Source of the DNA: Whitmania pigra
Taxonomy: Eukaryota; Annelida; Clitellata; Hirudinida; Haemopidae
DNA: 64,000 nucleotides
Direction of reading: 5' to 3'
Assembly: GCA_021613335.1 (NCBI GenBank)
Contig: JAJTWR010000266.1
Span: 620,001 to 684,000, forward strand
The notes beneath the pieces were generated by a model that had not been told where the DNA came from, did not search any database, and worked only from the letters and a program-made list of their open reading frames with translations. A program made the position numbers and the translations under genes. Of the stretch, positions 17,785 through 29,703 are shown piece by piece; the first letter of the stretch is position 1, and every line of letters begins with the position of its first letter.

Positions 17785-20700
17785 ATGGATGTGGCAGACT
17801 GGTTTAACTTAAAATATTCACCTCCATTCACTGTTACTGAAGTCTCTTTGTCACGAATTGAGGGGTAAGCTGTCCTTGAATGGAATGAACTGTCATTAAT
17901 GTTTCATGTAGTTTTCAAACTTTGAAATTGATGCAGGTGGAAAGTCATCAAGGAGCATCTTACAGTTTTCTTCGTCTCAAGTGCAACCACATACAATATT
18001 TTACTTTCAAACCCTCAGCGAGACAAATATTTTGTGTGAGTTTGCTTCTGTTGGTGAAAGTAATTAATGCATTTATTTGGAAAATTCTCTCAAAACTTTA
18101 TGCCACAATTTCTCACTTACAATCGTGTCTGATTAAATTTTAGAGTATTCAGATCTGAACACAGAGATCTAGCATCTTTAACATTCGATAATATAAAACA
18201 CAAGCTGCATTTATTGGCTAGTGCCAGTTATGTTTTGGATACAGAGATGGTGCAAAAATTACTGAATGCTATCAACAATCATCCGACATTTGGATGTGCT
18301 CACATCGCATGCCTTCTCGATCTCCCCGATCTACTTTTCAATGCCGATGTTGCAGAGTGAGCGTTTATTTTTAATTATTGTCGAACTTTAAGCTACCTAA
18401 TAATCTAGAAATGTGTGTAACACCTGTTGAAAAATCAATTTTTAAAGATATCTTAATCTAAAAATACGTATTATAATGAAATTTTTTAGCTGACTCGTAC
18501 CTTGAATTCACATCCTAGGTTCGTTAATGAAACCACTACTGGGAGTGGAAAAACACCATTCCACATTGCACTGGAACAGAAAAAGTTAAATTGTGTCCTA
18601 AAGCTGTTACAATTGAATGCCAGACTCGACCTTCATGATTCCAAGGGAAACATTCCTTTACATCTTGCAGCAGGGTGCAGCAACAGTGTTTTTTTGAATG
18701 TAAATTTCGGTTGCGGTCTACAATGTCAATTTAATATGTTAAACAGCAATATAAAAATATAAAGATGATGTTGGAATTCTTATGAATTGTTGAAACTATA
18801 ACAATTTCCTTGAAAGTATGATGTCCCATTTTTCAGATAATTGCTCCAAAGTGCGAGCACGTCATCGACAAACGAAACCGTGACGGGGAGACTGCACTTC
18901 ATGAAGCCTGTTTGAAAGGTCTCCCTGAAAATGTTGACATACTGCTCAAATATGGTGCCAGTCCTTCCCTGACTGAATCTGACAGGCAACCAATTCATTG
19001 TGCTGTTATCATTGGAAATATCAGGTAGAGAAGGACTTCATTATTTACAACATTTATAAAGGCACTAACATTTTATTACTTTATTATTATTATCATCATT
19101 ATTAGTAGTCATAATTAATCTTTTTACATTTATTTATACATATTTTTGTTTTAATATTTCACATAGGTGTGTGGAGTCCTTAATCAAAAATGATGCCAGC
19201 CTTGTCCGAGCCAAAGAAACGTCCACGGGAAATTCTCTTCTCCACTTAACAAAAATAAAAGAGGTCGTTGAATTACATTATAGCTTTAACTTTTAATTTT
19301 ATTTGTAGAAATTATTTCTGATATTTATAATTTAAAACATTATTTGATGAAAAAGGAATCAATTCATCAACAACTGTTTAAGTTTAATTCTTAAAAAAAC
19401 TCACTTTACAAGAGCAAATATGTTGAACATCAAAAACAACGTCAACAACTCAATCAATATTGATTCAACAGATGATGCACCTGCTCATTAAACTCGGTTG
19501 CCCCATGGATGACAGTAATAATGAAAATCAATCCCCTCTGCTCGTTAGGATTCAAGAAGATGATTTTTCTTCTACCTTCAGCCTACTTATTTGGGGGGCC
19601 GATGCCTTGGCTGCTGACGGGGACGGAATGACTGCTCTACATCTGGCTATAAAGGTAATAATGAAATAATAATAATAATAATAACAACAACAACAATATT
19701 ATAATTGCTAATAATAACACTGGAGCAATACCAAAATGCTCCAATATCTTTTAGTCATGATTTTCCGTTGCAGCGAGATAACTTGCAATTGGTCAAGATG
19801 TTGATTGTATTTGGAGCTGATGTCAATGAACGTAACAGTTATGGTTTCTCTTCACTCCATGAAGCTGCACAATCCACTGGACAAAATAGGTTGGTGATGA
19901 TGGCTTTGCATTATTTAAATTTTAATGTAGCAGTTATGCAATCATTGAGCCAAACGTTTGTTGGATTTTTGCAAACATTTCTCTAATGCAAGGCTGTTTG
20001 ATATAAAATATTTGGTCAAGTTGTTTTTAATTAAATATTTAAATCAAAAATTCCCGTAATCGTTAACCAATTTTTACAGCTACTAAATGCTACTTTACGT
20101 GGATTGGATTATTGGAAACGTATCATTGCTTTTCAGGAATGAAATACTGCACTGCCTTCAACTGGTTGGAGCAAAAACTTGCAGTCAGCAAAAATGCTGG
20201 ATTAAATGCAATGTCTGCGATGACCTAAATGTCACAATAAAAGTCGAATGTCCCACAAATACGACCAAATCAGGTTACGTATTAATTGTAATTAAATAAG
20301 TTAGTCTTAAAAAAATTAATTTTATAAATTAATTTCAGTTTTGGACAAACTTTATGAGAAGTCTGCTTTAAATGCTGCTTTAAATGCTGCAGAGGTTAGA
20401 GAAATTTTGTGCGAAACAGGAGACAGACAAAAAAAAGGATTGAGGGTAAGTTTCAGCAGAGCATGTAACATTTTTCAGAAATGCTTAATTCAAATAACTC
20501 GATAGACGAATTAAGAACATCAAAATCAACGAGGCTACTGTTTATTTAAATTTCATTATCTTATCACAATTCTTATTAACAACTTAATTTCTCAAAGGTA
20601 TTGTGCCTTGATGCTGGGGGCATGAAGGATCTGGTGACAATTAAAATACTCATGACCATTGAACGTGTCACGGGACGTCCCACTTGTGAGACCTTTGACT

Positions 20701-22726
20701 GGATCGGTGGTACTGGCACGGGGGCCATTCTGGCCATGGGCCTTTTGCAGGGTAGTCCAGTTGAATATTCATTGATGATTTAACAAATTAGGAAGCTTTG
20801 ACATAATCCAAAAACATTTAATGATATGAATGAAATGTTTCTGATAAATAAATACTCCAATAACAATATTTTTAAATAAGTTTTTAAAAGCTAAAAGTTT
20901 AAAAATTAAATTACTTAATTATAAACTATTATTATTATTATTATTATTTATTATTATTAACAGTATTAATTAAGTTACTATTATTTTTAAAATTATTAAT
21001 TTTAACTACTGCTAAAGATAAATATTACAACATAATGCATTGGACCAATAACACACAGGAAAGACACTGAACCAACTGATGGATGCCTATTTCTACCTCA
21101 AGGACAATGTATTTCAAGGCACAAAACCCTGTGATTCAGAATCTTTTGAGAAATTCCTTAAGAATGAGTTTGGGGAAAATACCAAGATGGCGGACGTACA
21201 GAAACCAAGGTTGATAATTTGAAAAAAAAAGTCTTTTATACCAATAATGGGATTTAATGTGCATTTTGCATATGGTGTTGAAATCATTTCATATTTTTGT
21301 TTAATAACTTTTTAAATCCAAGAATGTGTTATTTCGATAGAAGTTTTTTTCTGTGTTCTAAAAATTTCATTTTCTCCAATAATAGTACTTTTAATGCAAT
21401 TGTCTATTGTTAATCATCTCATTTTCAGAGTAATGTTGACAGCAGCGTTGGGCAATCGTGTACCGCTAGAATCACTAATCTTAAGGAATTACCACATACC
21501 AATCACTAAACAGGGCTCAACAGTTCCTCAGAAAACCAGTTCACAGCCTCTTTTTATACCTGAAGGTCTGTTAAAGAAAATAATTATATATATATATACC
21601 ATTAAATACAATATAATATTTAAAATAAATAAAATAAATCATTGACACCTTAGTGCTAGTTGTTGTTGTCAGCGATATCTATTATAATCAGATCACCAAG
21701 CTTTCAATCTAAATTTTAGACCAGTTGGTGTGGGAGGCTCTTAAGGCCACAAGTTCAGCCCCGACCAACTTCAGGGCCAGCGGAAGGTTCATCGATGGTG
21801 GCTTCGTAGCCAACAACCCAACTCTGGATGTCCTTTCTGAGATTAACAAGTTCAATAATGCAAACAAGGCTGCCGTTAGAAAGATTTTCACTCATTGTAT
21901 TCATGTTAAAAACCTACATTATGCACATCTTGTTTTGTGTATCAATGGAATGGGTTATGTCTGCATCTTAACATTCAAAATTTGGCCCCACGTGATTGCC
22001 TTAAAAATAGTGTTTCTCATGCTCCTCATTGAATTTATTCAACCATTATTAAATGACAACATTTCATACAAATCCAATGCCTTTACCAGCAAAAATATTC
22101 TGAGATGGAATCCCTCCACGGGCTCATTTCCATCGGTGCTGGTAGAGCTCCTCCTAAAACCATGGGAAACCGCCATTATACTGTAACGACATATGCCGAG
22201 GGTATTGTAGACTGCCCCGGTGACATTGAGACAGCAAAAAGTTTGAAGAATCTGGCGGTTGACAAGGTAAAATTAATTCTTTAAGTAATAATATTGGTGA
22301 TAATAATAACATAATATGTTATCCTGCTCCTCTGCCAAATTTATGCTATTACTCTATTATTTTCCTAGCTTTTGTGTGATGAATCCTGGGCACTACCTTT
22401 GATCTCAGAATTTCATCTGAGCATTTCTACACATAATGGAAATAATAACAATAAGCATGGCAATGGTTAAACTCGGTTGACGTTACAATTGAGTGCATTT
22501 ATTCGTTTGACAGTCCACCCATTCTGAAGAACAATTTGTCAGTCGTGCGGCTGCCTGGTGCAACATGATCGACGTCCCCTACTACAGACTCAACCCGAAA
22601 CTGTCCGAAGACGTTCCACTGGACTGCACGGACGATTCCAAACTCATCAACATGCTTTGGGAAACAGAGTGTTACCTGAGAAATAGTGAAGAGACATTAA
22701 TGCAGCTGAAAAATTTATTGAAATAA
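17785..22726 (+). CDS. pla2g6-like: iPLA2-beta-like paralogue 1, catalytic Ser replaced by Gly (pseudoenzyme)
   Basis: First of four tandem group VI phospholipase A2 genes. Exons: 17785-17864, 17937-18035, 18144-18356, 18519-18699, 18837-19024, 19167-19263, 19472-19654, 19774-19889, 20137-20273, 20339-20445, 20598-20751, 21059-21209, 21429-21565, 21720-21874, 22090-22266 and 22514-22726. All phases agree and give 795 residues. An N-terminal region is followed by about seven ankyrin repeats (exons 4-9) and a patatin-like domain (exons 11-16). The nucleotide/oxyanion loop is DAGGMKD instead of DGGGxKG. The lipase box GTSTG is GTGTG, so the nucleophile (position 507) is Gly. The catalytic Asp in RFIDGG (640) is kept. 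Hydrolysis is therefore not expected, yet no stop or frameshift is present; a scaffold, decoy or heteromer subunit role is inference. Start chosen at the ATG opening MDVADWF, matching the first exons of the other copies. Confidence 0.9.
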
Positions 22727-23536
22727 ATATCATAAATATCACTTCCTTTTGTTTATGTATTTACTTGGGACTAATTCAGTTAATAGGTTCAGGTTAAAAT
22801 TCAACCCAACCTTTGCAAAGCTATTTATATTTGTATCAATCATTGCCCTAGATAGAATCTGTAAGTGTCATTTCACTGTAGCGCAAACTGGCGCTTTATT
22901 AATAAACATTATTTTTATTCTAATAATTTTATTATTATCATAAAATTGTTCTTTCTGCTCTCAGGGTCAGAAAACTTAAAAGACTTAGGGCTTAAAGGCA
23001 CAGAGGCCATTGCCACTAAACTTTCTTTAACAGAAAGCTTTTAGCAATAAATTCCTGCAGCAAAGCAATGCCCAATTTTGTGTCATTACCCAGAGCATCT
23101 TAGTAATTGTTAATGTATAGTTCATTTTACATAATTATTTTAATATCTCTAGAAATCAAAATTATTAAATTTTACAAATGTGCATTTAATATTAATTATA
23201 AAATTTTAAGTATATACATTTTACAATAGCATCATAATTTGGTACTTAAATTTTCTAGAAGTCCCGCTTATTTGAAACTAATTGAAACCTGGGTAATTGT
23301 GGAGTTCTCGCTCATTATTTTAAACTAAATAGACAGTTTTGATAGGGTCGTTTGAAATAGCTCTTAAAGTGTAGTCAACGAAATTACAGGTAACAATTCT
23401 TATTAAATTATTTATGACGGTGAAGTTAGCAAGACTTCAGCAAGAAATTTAACAATCTATAATTCTGGAAACATATGTTTTTGTTTGTTAGAAAGGTCAT
23501 TAATTCTAAAAAAGGTTATTAATTTGAATTGAAAGA
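22727..23536. other. spacer between iPLA2 copies 1 and 2
   Basis: About 0.8 kb of AT-rich spacer with no exon, holding the 3' flank of copy 1 and the promoter region of copy 2. A short hydrophobic open frame at 22749-22943 has no homology I recognise. Confidence 0.6.
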
Positions 23537-26500
23537 ATGGGAAATACAATCAGCATATCTGAAGAAGATTTACAAGAAGTTGAAAAGTTAGTTATCAACC
23601 AAGCATTTCTATAATATTGTTATATTGGCATTATTATTTTATTCTTATTGATATTATTTTTTTAAATTCATGCAGATGGAAAATTCTATGGAGCAAAAAC
23701 ACAGTTTCACTTCGTAGTGAGAAAAACATGTTCTATGTTATTCTGTCAGCTCCAAAGCAATCAAAATGTTTTATGTGAGTTCAATGGCCAATTTAATCAT
23801 TTGAAAAATTTGTTCAACGTTTTTTAACTTTCAATAATTGTTTTTTCCTTTTAAATTTCAGAATTGGCAAATATGAAGTCAGAAAAAAAGCTTCTCAACT
23901 ATTTGATACCATAAGTCACAAACTGGATGTCTTGGCCAGTGCCAGTCGTTCATTAGATGTAGATTTGGTGCAAAAATTATCAAATGCTATAATCAATAAC
24001 CCGACATTTGGATATGCCCACATAGCCTGCTTTCTCGATCTCCCTGATCTACTTTCCAATGCTGATGTTGCAGGGTGAGTGCTTTTTTTCCAAATTATTA
24101 GAATGTACGGAACACGTGTGTATCGGAAAGTTTGTTTTTTTTTAATTTTGATTTATATTTAATGAAACATTTTAAAGTGTTTGCTGAAACCATTTCATAG
24201 GTCCATTGACAAAACTGCTGGTATGAAAACTCCACTGCACATTGCACTTGAGCATAAGAAATTAAATTGTGTCCAAAAGCTGTTACAATTGAATGCCAGA
24301 CTCGACCTTCCTGATTCCAAGGGAAACATTCCTTTACATCTTGCAGCAGGGTGCAGCAATAGCACTATTTTGAATGTAAATTTCGATTGTGGTCAACAAT
24401 GTCAATGTCAATGTCAATTTAATAAGTCAAATGCATAGCTATAAAAAATAAAAGTCGATGAAAATTTCTTAGAAATTACAATGCCCAATTTTTCAGGCAA
24501 TTGCCTCGAAGTGCAAGAACCTCATCAATGAAACAAACCGTGACGGAGAGACAGCCCTTCACGAAGCATGTGCAAAGGATATCCTTGAAAATGTCGACAT
24601 ACTTCTCAAATATGGCGCCAATCCTTCCCTGACTAAATCCAGCAGACAACCAATCCATTGTGCTATCATCAATAAAAATAACAGGTAGAAACGATCCTTA
24701 AGAATTATTATTATTATTATTAATTAATAATTTTATAGTAGCTAGTGTGGTTAAATTCATATTGACGTGGTTTTATTTTACCTTATATCTCAAAGGATTG
24801 TGGATTCTTTAATCAAGAGTAATGTCAGACTTGACCTTCCTGACTCCAAGGGAAACATTCCATTACATCTTGCAGCAGGATGCAACAACAGTATCATTTT
24901 GAATGTAACTTTCAATTGTGGTCTACAATGTTATAATAAGCTACTGTAGAAATTTCTTATGAATTTTTGAAATTACGATGTCCAATTTTTCAGGCAATTA
25001 CCTCAAAATGCAAGAACCTTATCGACAAAACAAACAATCGTGGGGAGACAGCACTTCATGAAGCCTGTTTGAAAGGTCTCTATATAAATGTTGGCATCCT
25101 GCTGAATTATGGTGCCAGTCCTTCCTGGACTAAATCCGGCAGGCTACCAATCCATTGTGCTGTTATCGTAGGAAGTACCAGGTAGAGTGGATCCTTAAGA
25201 ATTTTAACATTCCTTTAGCCGTTGACATTATTAATTTTAAAATAACTAATGTGGTTTAATTTATATTTACATGATTCTATTTTAACATATTTCAAAAAGG
25301 TGTGTGGAGTTCTTAATCAAAAGAGATGCCAACCTTATTTATGCCAAAGAAAGGTCAACTGGAAATTCTCTTCTTCACTTAGCAAATGACAACAAGGTTT
25401 GATAAATAAGCAGTAGATCTTCATGATTTTGTAAATATTGACTAGTTTTTTTTACATTTATAATTTAAAATGTCGTTTGAAAAATGAATCGACCCTTTAA
25501 CAAATGTTCTGAATTTAGTTTTTCTAAAGTCTTGCAATAACACTGAAACCATTACCACACTCTTTTACCAGAGATTAGAAAATCATTGGTACTGCCAATA
25601 AGGCAAACAGAAACTACACCACATGACATCAACTAATATTCAACTAAGACAACATTCAATTTTCAACAGATGATATGCTTCCTTCTTGAACATGGTTGTC
25701 TCATTGAGCAGATGAACCGTGAGAATGAATCTCCTCTAATATTTAAGATTTACCAAGGTGGCATTGGTTCTGCTCTTAGTCTACTGATTGAGGGTGCCAA
25801 TGCCTCTACTGTTGATGGGAATGGAATGACCCCTTTACATCTGGCCGTAGAGGTAATAATGTTGTTGAATAATAATAATAATAATAATAATAATACGACC
25901 TTATTATGATAATTATTGTTATTATTATTATTTTTAAACAGAAAATAATGCTCAATTAAACATATAATACTGCTCTTGAATTACTAACATTCATTATGAC
26001 ATCATTTATTCATCTTTTTTATACAGAGAGACTCGGTGGATGTGGTTAAGATGCTTATCGGTTTTGGAGCGGACGTCAATAAATGTAACAGATCTGGATT
26101 TTCCCCACGCCATGAAGCAGCACAATCTACTGGCATAAATAGGTTCATTATATTATATAATTGTATTATTAATAATTTTGAAACATAGGTGGTTACAGTA
26201 CGCATAGTAAAGACAACGAATAAAATCAATTGCTAATGTTTTACTGCCATTAACATTGTTGAGCCTGAGTTACAATTTGTAGATGTTGTTTTAAAGGAAG
26301 TATACAACTTATAAAAACATTTGGCCAAAAATATTTAATTAAATGCATTAGCAATATAAACTCTGATAATTGTTAAACAACTCTCACCCAAATTAAATGC
26401 TATCTTAGATGTATCTGATAATTGGTTATTAACTAATGAATGCTTTATAGGGATAAAATACTTTACTGCCTCCACTTGGCTGGAGCAAAAAGATGCAGAC

Positions 26501-28927
26501 AGCAGAGGCAATGTTCTGAAGGTTGCAGTAGCCATGGAAACTTCAATGGCTGGCCAAAATTCGAGGGTGATGACCTTACAAGCAAGGCCAAAACATGTTG
26601 CATATTAATTGAAATTAAACAAATTGGTCATTTATTGATTTTCTTAACGAATTTCAGTTGTGGATGAGTTGCATGAAGACTTTGATCTAGATAATACTTT
26701 GAGCCTGTCAGAAATTTGGTGTAGTGTAGAGGAGTACAGAAGACCCGAAAAAAAACCTGGATTTAAGGTAAGTTTAAATGGCATACAAAAATACATTATC
26801 CCTTAATATTTCTTTTAAAAAGCCCTTAACAAGCTAAATATATCAATACCCGGCATGACCAAAATTGTAAATCAATTATCATTTCTCATTTCTTATTAAC
26901 TTCACATTTTCATATCAAGATTTTGTGCCTTGATGGTAGAGGCATCAAAGGTCTAGTGACCATCAAAATACTTATGGCCATTGAGCAAATCACAGGGCGT
27001 CCCATATGCAAGTCATTTGATTGGATCAGTGGTATGAACACGGGGTGCATACTGGCCATGGGTCTTTTGCATGGTTAGTCCAACTGTATGTGATTCCTTA
27101 TATAAGCTACTAGCTTTTTCACTAATAATAAATTAATAATAGGAAAGAATTTAAACCAGCTGATGCGCGCCTATTTCCGACACAAAGAGATCGTCAATGG
27201 AACGAAAATATTCCAAGACTCGGAACCACTCGAGAACTTCCTTAAGAAGGAGTTTGGAAATTCTGGAAAGATGGCTGATGTGCAAAAACCAAAGTAGGTG
27301 ATGATGAAAATTTATAACCAATAATTGGACACAAATGCTCATTTTGCATATGATATTGAAATCATTCCTAATTCTTTCTCTAAATAACATTTTGACAATT
27401 TTCAAAATTTTTAAATTTAATAACTTCCTTAAATACTTATTTGATAACCTTATTATTATATACATATATATGACATTTCAATCAAAATTTGACTGTATGT
27501 GATCTAAAAATTAGACTTTCTCAATATTTTAAATAATACTACCTTTAGCATAGTTTTTATTTTCTTTATCTCATTTCCAGAGTAATGCTGATGGCACCGT
27601 TGGTTGATCGCAGGCCAGCAGAATTGTTAGTTTTCAGAAATTACTGCTTACCAGGAATTGAACAGAACTCCACAGATGCTCTGCTTCAGACCCTCTCTCA
27701 ACCTAAAGGTTTGTTTCTGAATATCCATGCATAGCAACAGATACCAATATAGTATATATATATATAAAATAATATTTATTATCTTACTGCAAATCAATGT
27801 TACCGGGGTAACGAGTATTATAAGATTAACAAATGTAAACTTTTTAGACCAACTTGTGTGGCAGGCACTTAGAGATACAAATGTAGCTTCGACCTACTTT
27901 GATGTCAACGATCAATTCATCGAAGGTGGCCTTATAACCAATGACCCAACTCTAGATGCCCTAGCTGAGATCCACAAGTTCAACATTGCAAACTTGGCTG
28001 CTGTTAGAAAAGTTTTACTCGTTATTATTGTATTAAAACAAATCTGCTTTATGCCCCGTGTTACCTCACATCATTTATTGGAACGGGTTAAGCTAATATC
28101 TTAATGCAAACAATTAGGTTCATGAGATATGTTTACTCTATTGCATGGAGAACTTGCATATTTTGAAAATAATATAGATATTCCTCGTAGAATTTGTTAA
28201 ATGAAGGAGCTTTTCGATTAAATGCTGCATCTTTTTCTAGGCAAAATTTGACGAGGTAAAACCTCTGCAACTGGTCATTTCCATCGGAGCTGGAAAAGAT
28301 CCTCTGAAACCCCTGGCGGACTTCAATTGCGCCGTAGCAGCCCACCCTCAGAAAAGTTTGTGGAATAGAATTAAGGATTTTTGGATTGGAGAAACAGACA
28401 ACAACAACAATGTGGAAAAAACAAAATTGGGAGACCAATTGATTGAGCAGGTATTATATATCTTTAAATTGCTGATATCAGTGATAATAGTAATAATAAT
28501 AATAATAATAATAATACCAGAATAATAATTCTGCTCAATTGCTAAATTTTTTCTGCTGTTAATGGTCCCGAGCATCACTAGCAATTCATGCGAGCAGTTT
28601 TTTTAAAGCAGTATTTTAAGTTTTTAAGCAGTGTAAAGGAAATAATCATTTTAATCATTCAAATAATTGAACCGAGTTAAAGCCCCAATTAAGTGCAATC
28701 AATTAACCTGACAGTTCACGCATTCCGAAGAGCAAACCACTAGTCAAGCAGCTGCCTGGTGTAACATGGTTGATGCCCCCTACTACAGGCTCAACCCTCA
28801 ACTGTCCGAAGACATTCCATGGTTCTGCACGGATGATTTCAAGCTTGCACGCTTGCTTTTTGAGACAGAATGCTACCTGCAGAAAAATAAAATGAAATTA
28901 ATCCAGATGGCTACATTATTGGAATAA
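23537..28927 (+). CDS. pla2g6-like: iPLA2-beta-like paralogue 2, both catalytic residues lost, extra ankyrin block
   Basis: Eighteen exons in agreeing phases: 23537-23586, 23676-23774, 23862-24074, 24201-24375, 24497-24684, 24796-24904, 24994-25181, 25300-25396, 25670-25852, 26027-26142, 26451-26596, 26658-26767, 26920-27073, 27143-27293, 27581-27708, 27848-28002, 28241-28450 and 28715-28927. They give 894 residues, about 90-100 longer than the paralogues. Exons 6-7 are an added ankyrin pair; exon 6 is a chimera of exon-6-type and exon-4-type sequence of the other copies. The loop reads DGRGIKG (R565), the lipase box GMNTG (Ser to Asn598) and the Asp motif FIEGG (Asp to Glu728). The catalytic dyad is thus gone, with no frame-breaking change. 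The N-terminus MGNTISIS fits an N-myristoylation signal and is unlike that of the other copies. Exon 17 carries an insertion rich in Asn and Lys. Confidence 0.9.
24796..25181 (+). other. chimeric exon plus duplicated ankyrin exon inside iPLA2 copy 2
   Basis: Exon 24796-24904 starts like the sixth exon of the other copies (IVDSLIKSNV, compare [10 protein letters not shown]) and then switches to the fourth-exon sequence ([19 protein letters not shown]). It is followed by 24994-25181, a second version of the preceding 188-base ankyrin exon. The joint lies inside coding sequence and keeps frame. This is the footprint of an unequal crossover within or between array members. Confidence 0.85.
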
Positions 28928-29703
28928 ATATAACTATCACTTCTTTTTGGTTATGGATTCAGATGGCGTTATATACCGTGTAAGATTACATTCAGTTGGC
29001 ATAATTTACAATGCGAGATTACATTCAGATTTAAAAAATGTATGAAAAATAAAAAATAATGACAATACATAATATAACATAATTGAGCAAGACAGACTAT
29101 TGGTATTTCTCCTGATCATGCCATTTGCTCCAAAGGTGTAGTGAGAACACCATTTATTAAATCTTAGAGTGGTTAATTACTTTTAGAAATTAACTCATCT
29201 TACTGTTATGGGTTATTTTGTATTAACTAATTAATTAATCTGTACGTATGTAATATTTCATTAATCATCGAATTAATGTTCTTGTAACATTTCAGCTGAG
29301 CAAGGTCATTAAAAAAACATGTATTTAATAAAAATTTATTAATGCTAAATATATCTGCAATGCTATATATATATATAATAGTATTATCATAATTCCGCAG
29401 TTAAATCTCATAAATAATGCCGGAGCACTAATAATGAAACTTAGATTGTTGTGGGTTTTACCAATAATGTCGGCTCGGCACTAGTCCAGTCAGCAGTTTA
29501 GTTTTTTTTAGTTTTAAAATTAAAAATAAAGAATCGCTGAACTTTTGAGGTTATAATGACATTTGTGTAATATTTTGAAAATTCGTTAGTAATATAAGTC
29601 TTCTATATGATGATTATCTTTAAGAATGTTAGCATGATTCACTCAAACGATATAACAGGCGCTAATTTTACAAAGATTATTTCTTCTAATAAGCAATAGC
29701 ATT
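28928..29703. other. spacer between iPLA2 copies 2 and 3
   Basis: About 0.8 kb of AT-rich sequence with no exon. It holds the 3' flank of copy 2, a short TATATATA run near 29363 and the promoter region of copy 3. Confidence 0.6.

Noticed and set aside
17785..28927. Treating iPLA2 copies 1 and 2 as pseudogenes
   Set aside because: All 16 and 18 exons respectively splice in phase without stops, frameshifts or lost splice dinucleotides, so they are annotated as coding pseudoenzymes.
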